From: Styela clava
Taxonomy: Eukaryota > Chordata > Ascidiacea > Stolidobranchia > Styelidae
NCBI RefSeq assembly: GCF_964204865.1
Contig: NC_135259.1
Location: forward strand, 6,768,974 to 6,832,973
DNA: 64,000 nucleotides
Direction of reading: 5' to 3'
The position numbers and the translations under genes are program-made. Under the pieces are notes generated by a model, which saw nothing but the letters and a program-made list of their open reading frames with translations, did no database searches and was not told where the DNA came from. Shown piece by piece: positions 39,414 to 52,343 of this stretch (its first letter is position 1; each line of letters opens with the position of its first letter).

Positions 39414-40142
39414 CAGGCATGTCCAACCTTTTTAGTGCCGCGGGCTACTTTCACATGAGGAAACTCATTGCGGCCGCAAACTTAAATACAGTATATATGT
39501 ATACACCAGTTATGATTTACGTTATGATTTGCGCGTCGCTGAATCAAACGCTCCTTTTGCACAAAGCTATTGCGAATATCTGAAGACAATATGCACGCAT
39601 TTTTAAGCAGTGACTGAATCTTAGAAGTTTCATTCGCCGCGAAAATAACATACACACGATAACAAAATACAAACAGAATAAAAAACGTATACCGGAGCCA
39701 GTAGCAAAGATACTGTACACTTTTTATTTTACGATGGGATGATCAAAGCCTACACAAAAGATAATATATATTCATAATGAATTGAATTTTGTTGCAAATT
39801 TATTCATATCATTTTCCTCGATCATTGATTGCACAATAGCTCGTTGTAAAGAGAGGTTTAATACAACAAGCTGAAATGGACAAATAGTCCATATCAGTGT
39901 TCACTACAGCCGAAGTAAATTGAAGGCGATGTCTCGAAAATTTCCATTTAGTCGTTTCCCTCGCGCGTTTGAAAGACGTTGAATAATTAACCAAAACAGT
40001 CAACAATGTCAATTGTGGCTCAAATATGTGGGAGAAATCGTGTTACGTTAATTTCATTTAATTTCGAAAAATACTGCGCGGGCCACTCGGAACTCTTCAG
40101 AGGGCGACATGTGGCCCGCGGGCCACGGGTTGGACGAACCTG
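39414..40142. mobile_element. Non-autonomous hAT-type element, 8-bp target duplication
   Basis: The ends are inverted: CAGGCATGTCCAACC at the left and GGTTGGACGAACCTG at the right, with GC-rich subterminal blocks (GCCGCGGGC and GCCCGCGGGCC). The 8-mer TCTTATAG flanks both sides (39406-39413 and 40143-40150). At 729 bp it carries no transposase frame. It belongs to the same superfamily as the element at 22732-23150 but not the same family. Confidence 0.88.
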
Positions 40143-40150
40143 TCTTATAG

Positions 40151-41560
40151 TGTATGTACATATACAAAAACTTTTTGTATGCTGTAATAAGTTTTCTGGT
40201 GGTTTTTGCATGTTTGAGCTTGATAAATGACAAACACTGATCAATGTGTTTGCACAAAAAAGTGTTTGCTATGTATTTCTCTGTTTACCTATTCTCCATA
40301 TCCAACAAACCGTGCTGTCGGACGACGTAAAAAGGCATGGCACAATGAAATAATGAGTACCGGTAAAGCGTTGGAAGTTTCTGCTCGTTGTATAATATGA
40401 TCATTGTACCGGAATACATTGTTTGCATTTGATACTGGGTTTTTTGAAGCATGCTACTGCTAGTGCTACTCAACATGATCCTAATCCGGAACGTTGAAAT
40501 GTTCAGTTCCACTCGTGACTGTTATCGTTGTTTGTATTGGATTACATGATTAGCTGCTTAGAAGGGTGATTCCGTGAGGCGTGGTTAAAAAATATTGTAT
40601 ATTGTGCAGAAGAAAGAACTCTTTTGCACTGATTCACAACCGAAAGAAATTGAGGCGTCATAATTAGAGCGATGTAGCAGCGCGCACAATGGATGTCAAT
40701 TTGTTTTTTTGGTTAACTTTTGGCTAAAATTTATACGCACCATCTTGGATTACGGTACTCGGTTCATTTTACTTGTTCAACTTGCAAGAATCTGTTCAAG
40801 AAGGCTAATTTTCAATTTTAGCTTACAGGTTTTGGTAAACACTTCTGAGTAGCCTATAAGCGTTTTGATAGTATTGTACATTTTTCGCACCTGCCTTTTC
40901 AGACTTGTTTCCTGTGAGTTCATAAAACCCACACTGATATTACAGTAATAGGTCAAGACAATGAGAAAACTTGGTGAGCTATGGCTATGAGCTAAACCTA
41001 TGGCTTAGATTTTAAGCAATTATTACCGGGATACGGTCTTAATTTCTGTCGTTTTGTATAAAGAATATTGGGAACCCCTAATCTTAGATAAAAAATTTCC
41101 ATTCCAATTAATTTTTCGATGCTTTAGATATTGGAACCGTGGGTTTCTGCTCGCAGGTTTGATAACTATCCTCGATTCCTCGCTGCTTTCTTTCGATTTG
41201 TTCTCCCGTAATATTATCTTTGACTTTTTCTCCTAGTTTGCTATACTGTTGTTTTTATATTTCACTGATATATACTGAAACGTTTCTCAACATGCCAATG
41301 AAGCCTATTCTTTGGCCATGAATTTTATTTCTGCGAAACATGTGGCGTTACGCACCCTCTATATCTTTCCAGTTACATTTTTTTGAATGCTTGAGATTTA
41401 GTTGCTGCGTTTGCGAAATAATTCGGCATCTACAACGTTTTGATATACAATGATTAAACAAAATCAATACAATGATAAACTTCTGGCTTCCATTTTTATT
41501 ACACAACAGTGGACAATATATCGCTATTTCATGTTTCCACAGCCTAATAAGCTCTAATAT
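40151..41560. other. Non-coding interval upstream of kelch gene
   Basis: No exon is recognised. The stretch just before 41565 is open in the kelch frame from 41472, but the residues encoded there do not match the family, so it is treated as 5' untranslated sequence. Confidence 0.4.
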
Positions 41561-41564
41561 CAAG

Positions 41565-43235
41565 ATGGAGCATTCCAACAAAAATAGTGATGATTGTGAA
41601 AAAATTGAAAAGATCTCAAAAGTTGAAGAATTGGAAGAATTGGGATTTCCGTCTGATTTTATTATCAAAGTCGAAGAATTTTCTTTTCCTGTACATCGAG
41701 TAATCATAGCTGCTGCATCTAACTATTTTCGTCTTATTCTGTCTAGTCAGATGAAGGAATCTAAAGATGGTTGTGTTGATATGGAGGAAGTTGACCCACA
41801 TGCAATCAAGAAATGCATTGCTTTTATGTACCATTCAGAAATGCCAATTGCTCTTACTGAAATAGAGGACGTTATTCACGCTTCCAAACTAATAAACTTG
41901 GATAGACTTGCTGAAAAATGTTTCTATCAATTAAACCAAGAGTTATCTCCAGATACTTGCATTGTGTCATTGAAGTTAGCCAAGTTGTATAATCGAAACC
42001 AGTATGAGTTACAAAATTATATTTTAAAGAACTTCAGAGCTATAGTTGCCTCTGATATGTTTCCATATATAGATCATGATGATCTAGTAGATTATATCGA
42101 ATTTTTCAGTGCAGGTGAAGATACCGAAAGAATTAAGTGGGAAGCAATTACAAAGTGGGTAAAATTTCAATCGGATCGAAAAGACAATTTCCCCAGCCTT
42201 TTTCAGCTCATGAACCTGGATCTGCTAAGTCCACAATTTCTTCAAGAAAGCGTACGAACCGATCCACTTGTGAACGACTCCGTGGACTGTATGAATATTA
42301 TGATGGAAAGTTTACTTCCACATACAAAATTGCGACAAAACATCATGAATAACACAGCAACAACCCCAAAAAATATTCATATAGCATGCTTGAACCTACG
42401 TGAGGGTTCAATTGATGCCTTCAATGTGCGGTCAAAGGGATGGTGTCGCATTTCTGGTTCTCCTATAACAGGACAATACAAGTTTGGCAGTATTTGTAGT
42501 TGTCTATATATTCTGGGTTATAATGGTGATTTCTTCATATTTGACAATAAAAGAGAAACATGGATTCGCAAACCAAGTGGAAGTCCTCATTACGAACACT
42601 TTTTTGTAATTGAGTTTCAAGGCAAACTATTTGTGCTTGTAAAGCATCACACTTTATGCTATGATCCCATTCAAGAAATGTGGGAAGCTGAACGTCTGCC
42701 TGGTTGTCGGCTACGGTTCTTCTGTGCCGCCTCTTCTGAAGATTTTATTTATTCAGTCGGAGGTGCAATTGGGACTTTTTGCCAGTGGGATCAAGCAAGA
42801 AGATATGACCCGCTACGTAAGAGATGGGCAAAAATTGCTTCCATGAATAAAGAACGAAATGGATCAGCAGCGGCGTATGCCTGTGAAAAGTTGTATGTAC
42901 TGGGCGGAGAATGGGACAAGAAATACCTGAGTACAGTAGAATGCTACAACCCGGATACTAACACTTGGACTAGTATTACAAATATGTGTGTAACGAGGGA
43001 TGATCCTACAACTTGCGTCTCCGATGATAAGATATATGTCGTCGGAGGAGCTAGGGATGAGGATGGCAATCCCGAACAAGATAATTCTATAGAATTATAT
43101 GACGTAATTTCAGGCAAATGGGCTATTATCTCAAAAGGCAGAATATACCCCGGACTCGTGCAATCATGCATTTATCCGAAGGATAGGCTCTCATCTGGGA
43201 ATTCGGTAGAATCAGGGGGATGTAAGACGCAATAA
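41565..43235 (+). CDS. BTB-BACK-kelch protein (KLHL family), single exon
   Basis: The frame encodes 556 residues from the ATG at 41565, which is preferred over an upstream in-frame ATG at 41472 because the family begins with a short polar leader before BTB. The BTB domain (about 31-128) contains DFIIKVEEFSFPVHRVIIAA and SQMKES. A BACK domain follows (CYQLNQ..; LKLAKLYN; ILKNF). Kelch repeats occupy about 270-540: the early blades are degenerate (ILGYNGDFFIF), the later ones carry the usual doublets (SVGG, VLGG, VVGG) with W spacing (RKRWAKIASM, TNTWTSITNM). KLHL proteins usually act as substrate adaptors of Cullin-3 ubiquitin ligases. The substrate cannot be read from the sequence. The lack of introns in an intron-rich neighbourhood suggests either a retrocopy or an ancestrally intronless member; the frame is intact. 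Confidence 0.93.
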   Translation: MEHSNKNSDDCEKIEKISKVEELEELGFPSDFIIKVEEFSFPVHRVIIAAASNYFRLILSSQMKESKDGCVDMEEVDPHAIKKCIAFMYHSEMPIALTEIEDVIHASKLINLDRLAEKCFYQLNQELSPDTCIVSLKLAKLYNRNQYELQNYILKNFRAIVASDMFPYIDHDDLVDYIEFFSAGEDTERIKWEAITKWVKFQSDRKDNFPSLFQLMNLDLLSPQFLQESVRTDPLVNDSVDCMNIMMESLLPHTKLRQNIMNNTATTPKNIHIACLNLREGSIDAFNVRSKGWCRISGSPITGQYKFGSICSCLYILGYNGDFFIFDNKRETWIRKPSGSPHYEHFFVIEFQGKLFVLVKHHTLCYDPIQEMWEAERLPGCRLRFFCAASSEDFIYSVGGAIGTFCQWDQARRYDPLRKRWAKIASMNKERNGSAAAYACEKLYVLGGEWDKKYLSTVECYNPDTNTWTSITNMCVTRDDPTTCVSDDKIYVVGGARDEDGNPEQDNSIELYDVISGKWAIISKGRIYPGLVQSCIYPKDRLSSGNSVESGGCKTQ

Positions 43236-43433
43236 ATGAGTGACAATATTACAGCGTTAATGAGTAGTAATGTAGTGAAAACATGAAAATAATATTTGTC
43301 TTATATCTAATTCAATTTTTGCAAATATAAATACAGAATATGTTCAATTTTAAATTTTTCAGCGGAATTACTCAAATTTAGCTAGATGATAATATAATGT
43401 TATCGAAAGTCAAAATATACACTTATAATCCAC

Positions 43434-43511
43434 AATAAAGGAATATCAGTTATATATAAGACGTGTCTTTAGAAGAAAGTCCAACATGTAACGCTATAGT
43501 GTCATAATAAA
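43434..43511 (+). terminator. Polyadenylation signals of the kelch gene
   Basis: AATAAA occurs at 43434-43439 and again at 43506-43511, about 200-275 bases after the stop. The second merges into a run of nine A residues. Confidence 0.5.
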
Positions 43512-43869
43512 AAAAAACGGTTTCAATTATTTACCCATGTTTCATGAAACATTTTATCTGTGGATGTGTATAATACTAAATCTTGTGTAGAAAATATAGA
43601 ATGTTTATTCTGAATGGTAATTAACTTCTTTGTATTATTAGCATACTGAATTTAATGAAAACAGGTCAATTTGGCCTGTTTTTTTTGATGATTTATAAGA
43701 AACATGCCTATATGTAGTGCGGGCTAAGTGATAAAAAGATTGAGGACGTGTTTTTGGGCTTTGTTAAGAGTGATGAGAATAATAGTGTTTTTCATTTATC
43801 TTGCACTACCTAATGAGATTTCAACAGCATAACTTGTATTATGATTGAAGTGAAGTGTATATTTGAAAA

Positions 43870-44797
43870 CATAGGTTCTCAAAGTGTTTTGTACTAATCC
43901 CCTGGGGTCTGTGAAGAAACCTAGAGGCGCTGCGAGCTATTTGTTTATTTTTCAAAATACTTCCTTGACTAATTTTGTATCTGTCAATAGAAGCAATAAC
44001 AGAATTAATAAATTTGACTACAGTAGCGTCTAAATAGGGCAAAATTCAAAAATGAAATCGGAAATTTGAGTTGCACTTCCAGCACTTGATATTATTTTTA
44101 AGCAAGATATTGCCATTACAAAAATCCCAAGGTTGGTGTTAAAATCTCAATGAGTACAGTTTACAATGCACCCAATTCTGGCGACTTTGGTTGGACCATA
44201 TTGGCAATATATTTTTAATAGAACATTTTCCTTACTGTTCACTGCCGTTTAGAAAATCCATCAATTTGGCAGTGGCAGTTGGCAATTAATATGGTGTTGC
44301 AATTAATTTTTATTTATTTATTCTCTGTTTTTATTTTTGTTTACTATGTAATATATCGTAAGTTTGTCGCCTTTTCTTACTTTATAATTTCTCTGCGGCT
44401 ATGTGTGTGAGATTATTAAGTATTTTATGTGAGTGAACATGTACCACTTCTTCTTGGTTAAACGTCCCATCTTATATAATGTACGTTTCAAACCTCGTCT
44501 GGGGTTTAAGACTTAGTTTGACTTTACCGGGTATTGCGAACTGAGCAGAAAACGAAGAATGTATGATGACCACTATTTGAGCTTTATACTCACGACAGTG
44601 AATAGCAAAGTTATACTCCGATGCGTTTAAGCCTAAACAATCTGAGCAATGACGCTATGAGACCAACACTTTTACAGCGCCATCTTAATAAAATGCAATC
44701 TGCCCATCACAAAAGCATTTTTTCATAAAAAAAAGGGGGAGCGAAGTTTGTAAAAAATTTTCAACGGGTGGCGGCTCAAAAAGTTTATAAACCACTG
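43870..44797. mobile_element. Probable degraded hAT-type element
   Basis: The left end, CATAGGTTCTCAAAGTG, and the right end, AAGTTTATAAACCACTG, are imperfect inverted repeats of the hAT CAGTGGTTCTCAAAGT kind. The flanking 8-mers (TTTGAAAA and TTCTAAAT) match only partly. No transposase was recognised. Confidence 0.4.
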
Positions 44798-44946
44798 TTC
44801 TAAATCACCCTGTTGCTTTTCACACATCTCCAGCCTGCTAATTGCCTTCTGGATCTTAGGAAAGATTAGAGCCACGTCATCTTGGAACTTGATGATATCC
44901 TCAGACTTGTTAGAAGCAGACAGTTGAGTTGAACGTTCCAATAGCT

Positions 44947-45241
44947 CAGTGGTTCTTGAAGTAATTTATATATAAATTATATAAATATATAATTAATATA
45001 TAATTATATAAATATATAATTTATCCGTGAAATTTAGATTTATTCATGACTTGTATTAACTCTATTAAATAAAGTTTAGTATTTAAATTAAGTGAAGTCA
45101 TTTTCACTTACTCAGAAACATTTATCGGTAAGTAACAATGTGCTTTTCGTTTAATTTATATTTAAAATTTAAATTGGGGGTCCGTGAATAATTGTCAACC
45201 TCCTTACGGGCTCCGTAACACCAAAAGTTTGCGAACCCCTG
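44947..45241. mobile_element. Probable short hAT-type element with AT-rich core
   Basis: It starts CAGTGGTTCTTGAAGT and ends AAGTTTGCGAACCCCTG, which are imperfect inverted ends. The core near 44965-45020 is an AT palindrome. The flanking 8-mers do not match, so the boundaries are uncertain. Confidence 0.4.
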
Positions 45242-48070
45242 TTTAATATATTTAAATCAATTGATTGTGCAACTTTGCAATACGAACATTTGGACTTACA
45301 ATCTATTATGGGCTCTATTGACATCTGAAAGCGTCAGATGGGAATTACTCCGCTGAAGTTCGTTAAATAGTACTGGTATGGGGAAACTAATATAGAGCCA
45401 TCTTTTTCCTATACTGTCGTGTAAAAAATTGTCATTATCCTCTACGGGAAACTACGGGAAAACAATGAACTGGAATAGAAGAGACTCCGTTGTTTCCAAT
45501 TTTAGCGGATTGAAGAGTGGAAACGTGAATCTTTAAGCGAGGGTTTTTGAATAACATTCGATAGAATGTGGGAGCGACTCCAGAACTTAGGACAGGTAAT
45601 CGATGGACGCGGATATCATATTATGGGTCTAAATATGAATCGGGAAATTAGCGACATTTGCAAACATTCTCAGTAAGAAGCTGAAGTTTCCAATACAGAA
45701 TTTACTTTAAAACCATAAATCGCGAATGTCAGCTTTTGAGATACATTCACATTGACGGTGAGAATTTGATATTCCGTATTAAGACATGATTACTGAATAT
45801 TTTCAAATATATATAAGGGTACTTGTCTCAGCCTCAAGGCCGATCGTTACAACGACATCGGCCGATGCGCTCGACGATTTTGAATAACCTTTATCGTGCT
45901 GTTATAGTTTTACATACAGGGTTAATACTTTTGTCTTTGCCCCTTAAGAACTGACTTCAATGAAGGTAATTTTTTTTGAACCACGTTCTATTGATATTCT
46001 GTTATAAATTAAATAATGTATTGTAACAGTTTATTGAAAATTGTTTGAGACGTAGCTAAAATAACTTATTCATGTATTATCACTGCTGCGCCTACCAAAA
46101 TTCGTTAGGGTTTTACATAGCCACAATACGTGAGGAAGACAAGATTAACACTATCATCTGACTCCATCTGCGACTGTTCATGTAGTAAATTTTGTGAGGC
46201 CACTCATGACTGAAGGATTCGAGAATGTGACTCGTGCACGTTGAATGACGCTATTTTAGTAATTAGATATAACAAAAGAGAACGTATGTTGTATTGTTTA
46301 TGAAACATATTACACAAGTCACCCTTCCGTGCCATTTTCCGGTTACCAGTGAATTCTTTAATATTATATTATACCATTTTATAAATAGTGATCGGTGTCA
46401 AGCAAACAACTAATCTAAAATTTTAGCGGGTTATGTAATTGCACCATGCCTTGAAAAAGGATTACGATTGACCACGTTTACGAGGTAATGCAAAATTTTT
46501 GAAAAGCACCAGTATCTAATCCAGTAATTTTTAACCGCGGTTCCGACAATATAGTCCAGGGGTTCCGCACGTTCCCATCCAAATCCGAGAGTATTCTATA
46601 TTGATATATGTATATAGTTGATGTAAAATTAAATGCCTGTCGATTTGCCACTTTTAATAAACTTTCTACACCTTAAAGATCATTTTATTTGGCATTTAGC
46701 TTTGTTTTTGAATGTGTTTGTAGTTCTTTACAATTCAGACAATTATTGAACAATTGCACAAGTGTTACTTGAGCCTCTGAAAGCTTACATTGGGTGTTCA
46801 TCTCCATCAAAATGATTGGAACTACTGGTCTAATAGATTGAATTAGTACAAGATATAATTGGGTCAGCTACCGATTTTAAAACAAGAATGCAAGATCCAA
46901 AAAACAATCTTCGCCTGAATACCTAGCTGATATAATCAGAAAGCAATTTTCTATTATTCAGTAATGCATGAGGAATTTTTAACAATTTTGCAATCTTGGT
47001 TGGAGTTGCTGCCATACTTAGGGTATATAAAGGGTATGGATCAATTATAAAACCTGATCAGATTTTTTATCTTATTGAAAATGCGTTTTTATCTGGTAGA
47101 TAAACCATGAATATGAACGAAAAAAAGTATGGTGTGGCTAAAAAGTATAGCAGAAATGGCAGAAAATAGTCTACTGGAGTGAAAATTAAAAATCAAGGAA
47201 ATACAAGGCCAAATATTTAATATATGGTTTTGATATTCAATCTTGCCTCATTTGAAGTTCCAACAATTGCCGCCCATATCACAATTATAAAATCAAATAG
47301 AGACGTTGCAACACATATACAACACGGTATAACTCGGTAACTTCTCAAGCCCAAGTCATAAATGAGAGGAAATTGAGATTGATCCAAATCTAAACTGTTG
47401 CATCGCCTAAAATATATATCTTTCCATGTTATTTGCAAGAACAACATCAAATTATGCCTGTAAAAAAATATTTTTGTTCTGCATTTACTGATTTGAAAAG
47501 TTGACATTCTTCACGTGATTCTATTCACAAAGGTGCGTGCTTTCACTCATCCGGTAAAATTAGATTTCTTTTCATAACGCTAGATGACGAGAACAATGTC
47601 TTGAAACATATTGAATGAAAGATTCTTCTGTGTCAACATCCGGCTATTAGAACGGTCCTAATTACCATAATGTACTGTATTTAGTATGTGAGGCTTATTG
47701 TTATATGATCGGTGCTATAAGCAAGGGGAAATGAGCAATATAACATAATAACCGGACCAAACCCATACGCTTTCTTCGGTAAATGCCGATGGTAATATGA
47801 TGTGGCTGCAACAGTCGAGATCGAATGTCTTCTTTGAGCACAGGGGCCGAAAGTGTACAAGCATACAAAATATAAATACCGGTGCAAGTCTTTGCACTTT
47901 GCAATCCATTTTGAAAACAATTATGTTTTCTATTCTTTTTGAATTTGGTCTCGCGAGCTGGAAAACAAAGATATGCGAACAGATATGATGACTGTATGAG
48001 AAACTTGATGACTTTCAGAAAAGTATTGAAATAATTGTTGTTTTATTAGATTAATTTACGATAAAAATTA
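45242..48070. other. Non-coding interval
   Basis: No exon chain is supported. Overlapping short frames on the minus strand at about 47680-47920 lie in three different frames and look like chance frames. The first phospholipase A2 gene begins just after this interval. Confidence 0.4.
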
Positions 48071-48078
48071 GAGAAATT

Positions 48079-51043
48079 ATGTTTGCCAAAATTCTACTTA
48101 TGTTGTCAGTCGTATCTTCAATTCGATGTAATCAAGAGGAAAGAATGGACAACTTGATTCACCACTTGAGCAAATTTGTGGTAAGAAAGTTAAATCATAG
48201 ATTTTGATATTGATTAGAATAGGGTTGGACTACTGAGTCAAATCATTTTTATGCCGTACAATAGCCGAACTTCAATGCATGTCACAACCTCGTTGTTAGT
48301 ACTAGTTGCCGTGTATAAAACACAGATGAAAAAATAAAATGAAATTGAAACGAAATTCATTTCAATTCTTGTGTTTAGTCTGAATGAATTTTTATTGTTA
48401 TATATTTATTGTTATATATATTGTCTATATATTTGATTTTAGGACGAAAATGCTGACCCGGAGTTTGATGTTGTAGATAACGAAGATGCCATGGCGGAAA
48501 TTCGTAAAATAATTGAAGATCATGGATTTAACTCTGACGATCTTTTATCTGATATAAGTTTCTTGTATGGAATTCCCGGTATTTTCAAATCAGGAGATGC
48601 AAAGAGATGGGCGAGCGTGAATTTTTCCTATCAATTGGCTTGTTATAGCGTATGTATCTGAAATTTAAAAAAAAAATATTAAACTTGACTCGCTTGCTTA
48701 AAAATCGTGTGCATTGCTATAACTTAAAATAAGTAATTGATCGCAATAGCTAATAATATGGTTTTGATTTGAAAAAAAAGTTGTTTTCGTTCGTATTCTA
48801 AATTTCGTTCTATTTAATGAGATTTTCAATGGTTTATTTATTTCTGATTTTTTTATACTCGTATACGCAATTTCGCATTTTTATTTGATTTAGGGAAAAA
48901 CTGGTTCACTCTTATCACAAGCATGGTGGGCGTACACGAGATTCAATGAATACGGATGTTATTGCGGTGGAGGAAATTATTATGGAAATTATTTGGATGC
49001 CACCGACCAGTAAGTAAACAAAAATTAGTACATTCACCTTTTTTGCATTGCAGTAATCGCTTATTACGTAATAGGCTTTTTAAATGATACTCCCGTAGTG
49101 TATGTACCAGGTTAGGGTTAGGCCATAATTTTATTCCGACTTTTCCTATTTTAGTTCTATTACGAGTTCGGGGACTGTCTGTGTTATTCAAGTGAATATA
49201 CCCGCTGCCCATAGGTTTCAGTCCCTTTACACAAGTTGATGTAAAGTAGGCAAACAAAATTAGTTACCTTCATATTGGTACCCACACTTCTGGAGCGTCT
49301 TTTAAAGTGCAATCCTATATGATATACCAGGATATTTAACAGTTAAAAAACAGGAAATACGATGTGTCTGATTGATACAAAATACGGCAGTGCTATAATG
49401 CCACGTTTCTTGTTTGTTTTAGTTGCTGTAAAGTGCATGACCGCTGCTACGATCGCGTTCAATCGAAATTCAAATTGGCACTCGGTTGTCATACCTACAC
49501 AACACCTTACACCGTCTCTTGCTGCAAAGATCAAAAATACACCAAATGCACAGATTCAGGCCCAAGTAAAATTTTTTGCACATTATTTATTAATGTGCCG
49601 CTGATTGATTCATACAGATGAATGGACGTATTTTTGAAAGAAGCCAAAATTCGAAACTAGCACGCTTGGCCACACACGCGTTGAAAGCTTTTCAGAAAAA
49701 TATGGTTATTCATAAATTTGGCTCGAATTTTGCCTTGAGTTTGAATTGAACGAAGAGACCTATTTAATAGTAATATCATGTCAAAGTTGATCAGCGCTCC
49801 ATAATCGATGTGCCTTCAGTGGGACTATACAATGTAACCCAAATGAGAATGAAGTGAGAGAAGAAATGCTTTTACAGCGCTATGGCATTAATTGTTTCAT
49901 ATATATGATTTAGCTTTCCTTACCGAACCGACAATGTAATTAAACTGTTTTCATAACAGGTGGCGGAAGGGGGCTTTGTGAATGTGATCAGGCTATGGCA
50001 AAATGTGTGGCAGCAACAAAAGGCAGTTACAATCCGTCATTATTAAAGAACAGAAGTAACTGCAGAGACCCTAACGGGAAGAAATCAAAACCCTTGAGCC
50101 CATGGGAGATTTTAAAAACATGCAAACATGCATTCTCTCCTGCTGTTACCGTCCCGCTTACATACGGGTGAGTAGACTAAAATATCACCTACCTTTATAA
50201 ATTTCTACGCGTTGTTGAACCATTCCATTAAATGTCACATTTGCAATTAATTCTATGCAATCCAATACCACAGCTCATAAAGTATACTGAACACAAAATC
50301 TAATATATATATATATATTTGCTGTAATGTTTTCTTTACAAAAACTAATTCAAACAAACAGCATTTATCAGGAATTGATTTACTTTTGTATCTACACTGC
50401 TAAATTAAACTAACCACAGTGATTCATCGAAGAACCCAGCAGAGCACAACTTAACTGCTGTGTTTAATATATATATACAAAGCCAGTTTTCTCCAATGTC
50501 ACTAGGGTACAACTTTCGGTGGTGAGAAATTTGTTGTATTCATTGTTCGTTTTTGATGGTACAGACTCATGTTTAACCGGTGTCTGTTTGGACATTACTT
50601 GTGTAACTCAATATTCTCCATACTAAATTAATACTCCTGGCTGATGGTACATATCACAATTTTCTTTGTCTAAGTGCATGAGCTATTCCGCCACACCAGA
50701 TTTTATTTTGAGGTTCATAGGTTATATCCAGAAAAAGTCAGTATTGTGTGACGTATGAACAAAATGCTTGTGTCACACATTGAGAATTTGTACTTCTGTT
50801 AATTTTTCCTACACATCAATACAATGTTCATGTAACTTTTTGAGCGTCCAGCAGGGATTTGCCAACAGCCCTACACCCTATAAATAGTTTTATAGGCCAT
50901 AGAAAAATATCTACTACCCTCCAAATTTGCGTATCTTCCACTTATAAGTCACTGTAACACTAAAATTAATCAATATTAATATTTTCAGTTCGCAAGGCAC
51001 TTGTCCCAAGAGTGGAGGAAGTAGTGGGTGGTTTTGGGGGTGA
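48079..51043 (+). CDS. Secreted phospholipase A2, paralog A
   Basis: Six exons join in phase: 48079-48180, 48443-48649, 48894-49009, 49423-49565, 49960-50167 and 50989-51043, giving 276 residues. A signal peptide (about 1-17) ends near SSIRC. Residues 35-103 form an acidic N-terminal region with no clear family match. The catalytic core follows: calcium loop YGCYCGGG (123-130), then CCKVHDRCY with catalytic His147 and calcium-binding Asp148, and CECD with Asp199 as the second active-site Asp. The protein should hydrolyse the sn-2 ester of glycerophospholipids in a calcium-dependent way outside the cell. The tail is Gly/Ser/Trp-rich (GGSSGWFWG). It is more than twice the length of pancreatic- or synovial-type enzymes (about 120-130 residues). 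All catalytic residues are present. A possible AATAAA lies at 51539-51544. Confidence 0.93.
49100..49205. repeat. Fragment of TTAGGGTTAGG-containing foldback element
   Basis: In the intron between exons 3 and 4 of paralog A. It shares GTACCAGGTTAGGGTTAGGC and the following stretch down to TTACGAGTTC with one arm and the centre of the element at 52916-53128, including ATAATTTTATTC and TTTTAGTTCTATTACGAGT. Confidence 0.6.
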
Positions 51044-52343
51044 TGAGACACAGAAACACTCCAGTATATGAATAATCTCAAGAAACACAAGAAAATTGTA
51101 TATTTATCTCAAATGTATCCACCTATATATATATATATATATATACCAGAGATGCCATCGTTGCTCAGATTATCATATTGATTGAATTTAAGGATGCAGC
51201 TTTTGATGGATACTTTAACATCAGTCATTGTGTCGTTTTTCTTTCTGTGATGGTCACCGATTACAATTATTTATCCAGAAGAAAACGTCGACAGTTGTTC
51301 AATAGTTTGAACGTAAATTTGATACTGTTAATTCTCAAATTGTGTTTTGGATTCTTCAATCACATGATGTGCAATTTAAAAAATATAAATACTAAATTCG
51401 TACCAGCTTTTAGTTGAAAGGCTCGCGCGAAAGATTGAAATTATAGTAACTATCCCGAAAGTGGAGTGGCGTTCGTCCTGAATTTCTGCCCTATGTATTT
51501 GAAACTTATTCATGTAAATTCATGTGAAAAATTTCAGAAATAAAATATGATTTCTACATACCTTTAGGTGGTGAATGTTAATCAAGAAAGTCGTAATTGT
51601 AATTCGCAATTTTGAGTTGGTAAATTTTAACTGAATAAAATAAATATATGTAATACGGATTGTTTATTTAATTTGAACTTACCCTCATTTTTTTTCTTTT
51701 TATTTGCTATGGCTAGCGCAGTTACAAAAAAAAAAAAACATAAAGTTATAAAATATAGATCATATATTAGCGACCAACGTAAATATACATATACGAAGCT
51801 TCGGAGGTTCACATGAGTAGTGTGAGACAAAAATTACAGATTTGAAGACGTTTCATCCCGTTAATATCCGTGTATATGCGGAAAATAAGTCGATTTCTAT
51901 TGCTACTAATTACTGAAATCATCTCTTTTGCATTCTCTTACTTTTCTATTCAACTTCACTAGTACTTAAAGAAACCTATTGAACTCTAACTAACATTCGT
52001 TTTTTGTAATTTCCATTCCTATTTACACATTCAGTAGTTTACCTAAAAACCACGCTCCTCTTGGGAGTTTCCCAATTATTTGATGCAAGGATTTGCACAC
52101 GAGTTACTCGCAGTCGCAGAATAATAGAAAATTCGAAGAATTGCTCAAAATATCACAGACCAAAATTATAAAAACAAGCATTCAAATTTCATAAATAAAC
52201 AACATTGCTACGTTCAATGTATATTTACCTAAAACCAATCTAGACGATATTTTAATACATTCACGTAATATCACTTTATACTTCTATAGTTAGGTATGTG
52301 AATGAGGTCTGAATGACATGTGTAATGTGTTAAAAATCTCTCC

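Noticed and set aside
47681-47920. Stack of minus-strand frames before the first phospholipase gene
   Set aside because: Three frames overlap at once, which is typical of chance open frames; no domain or splice support.
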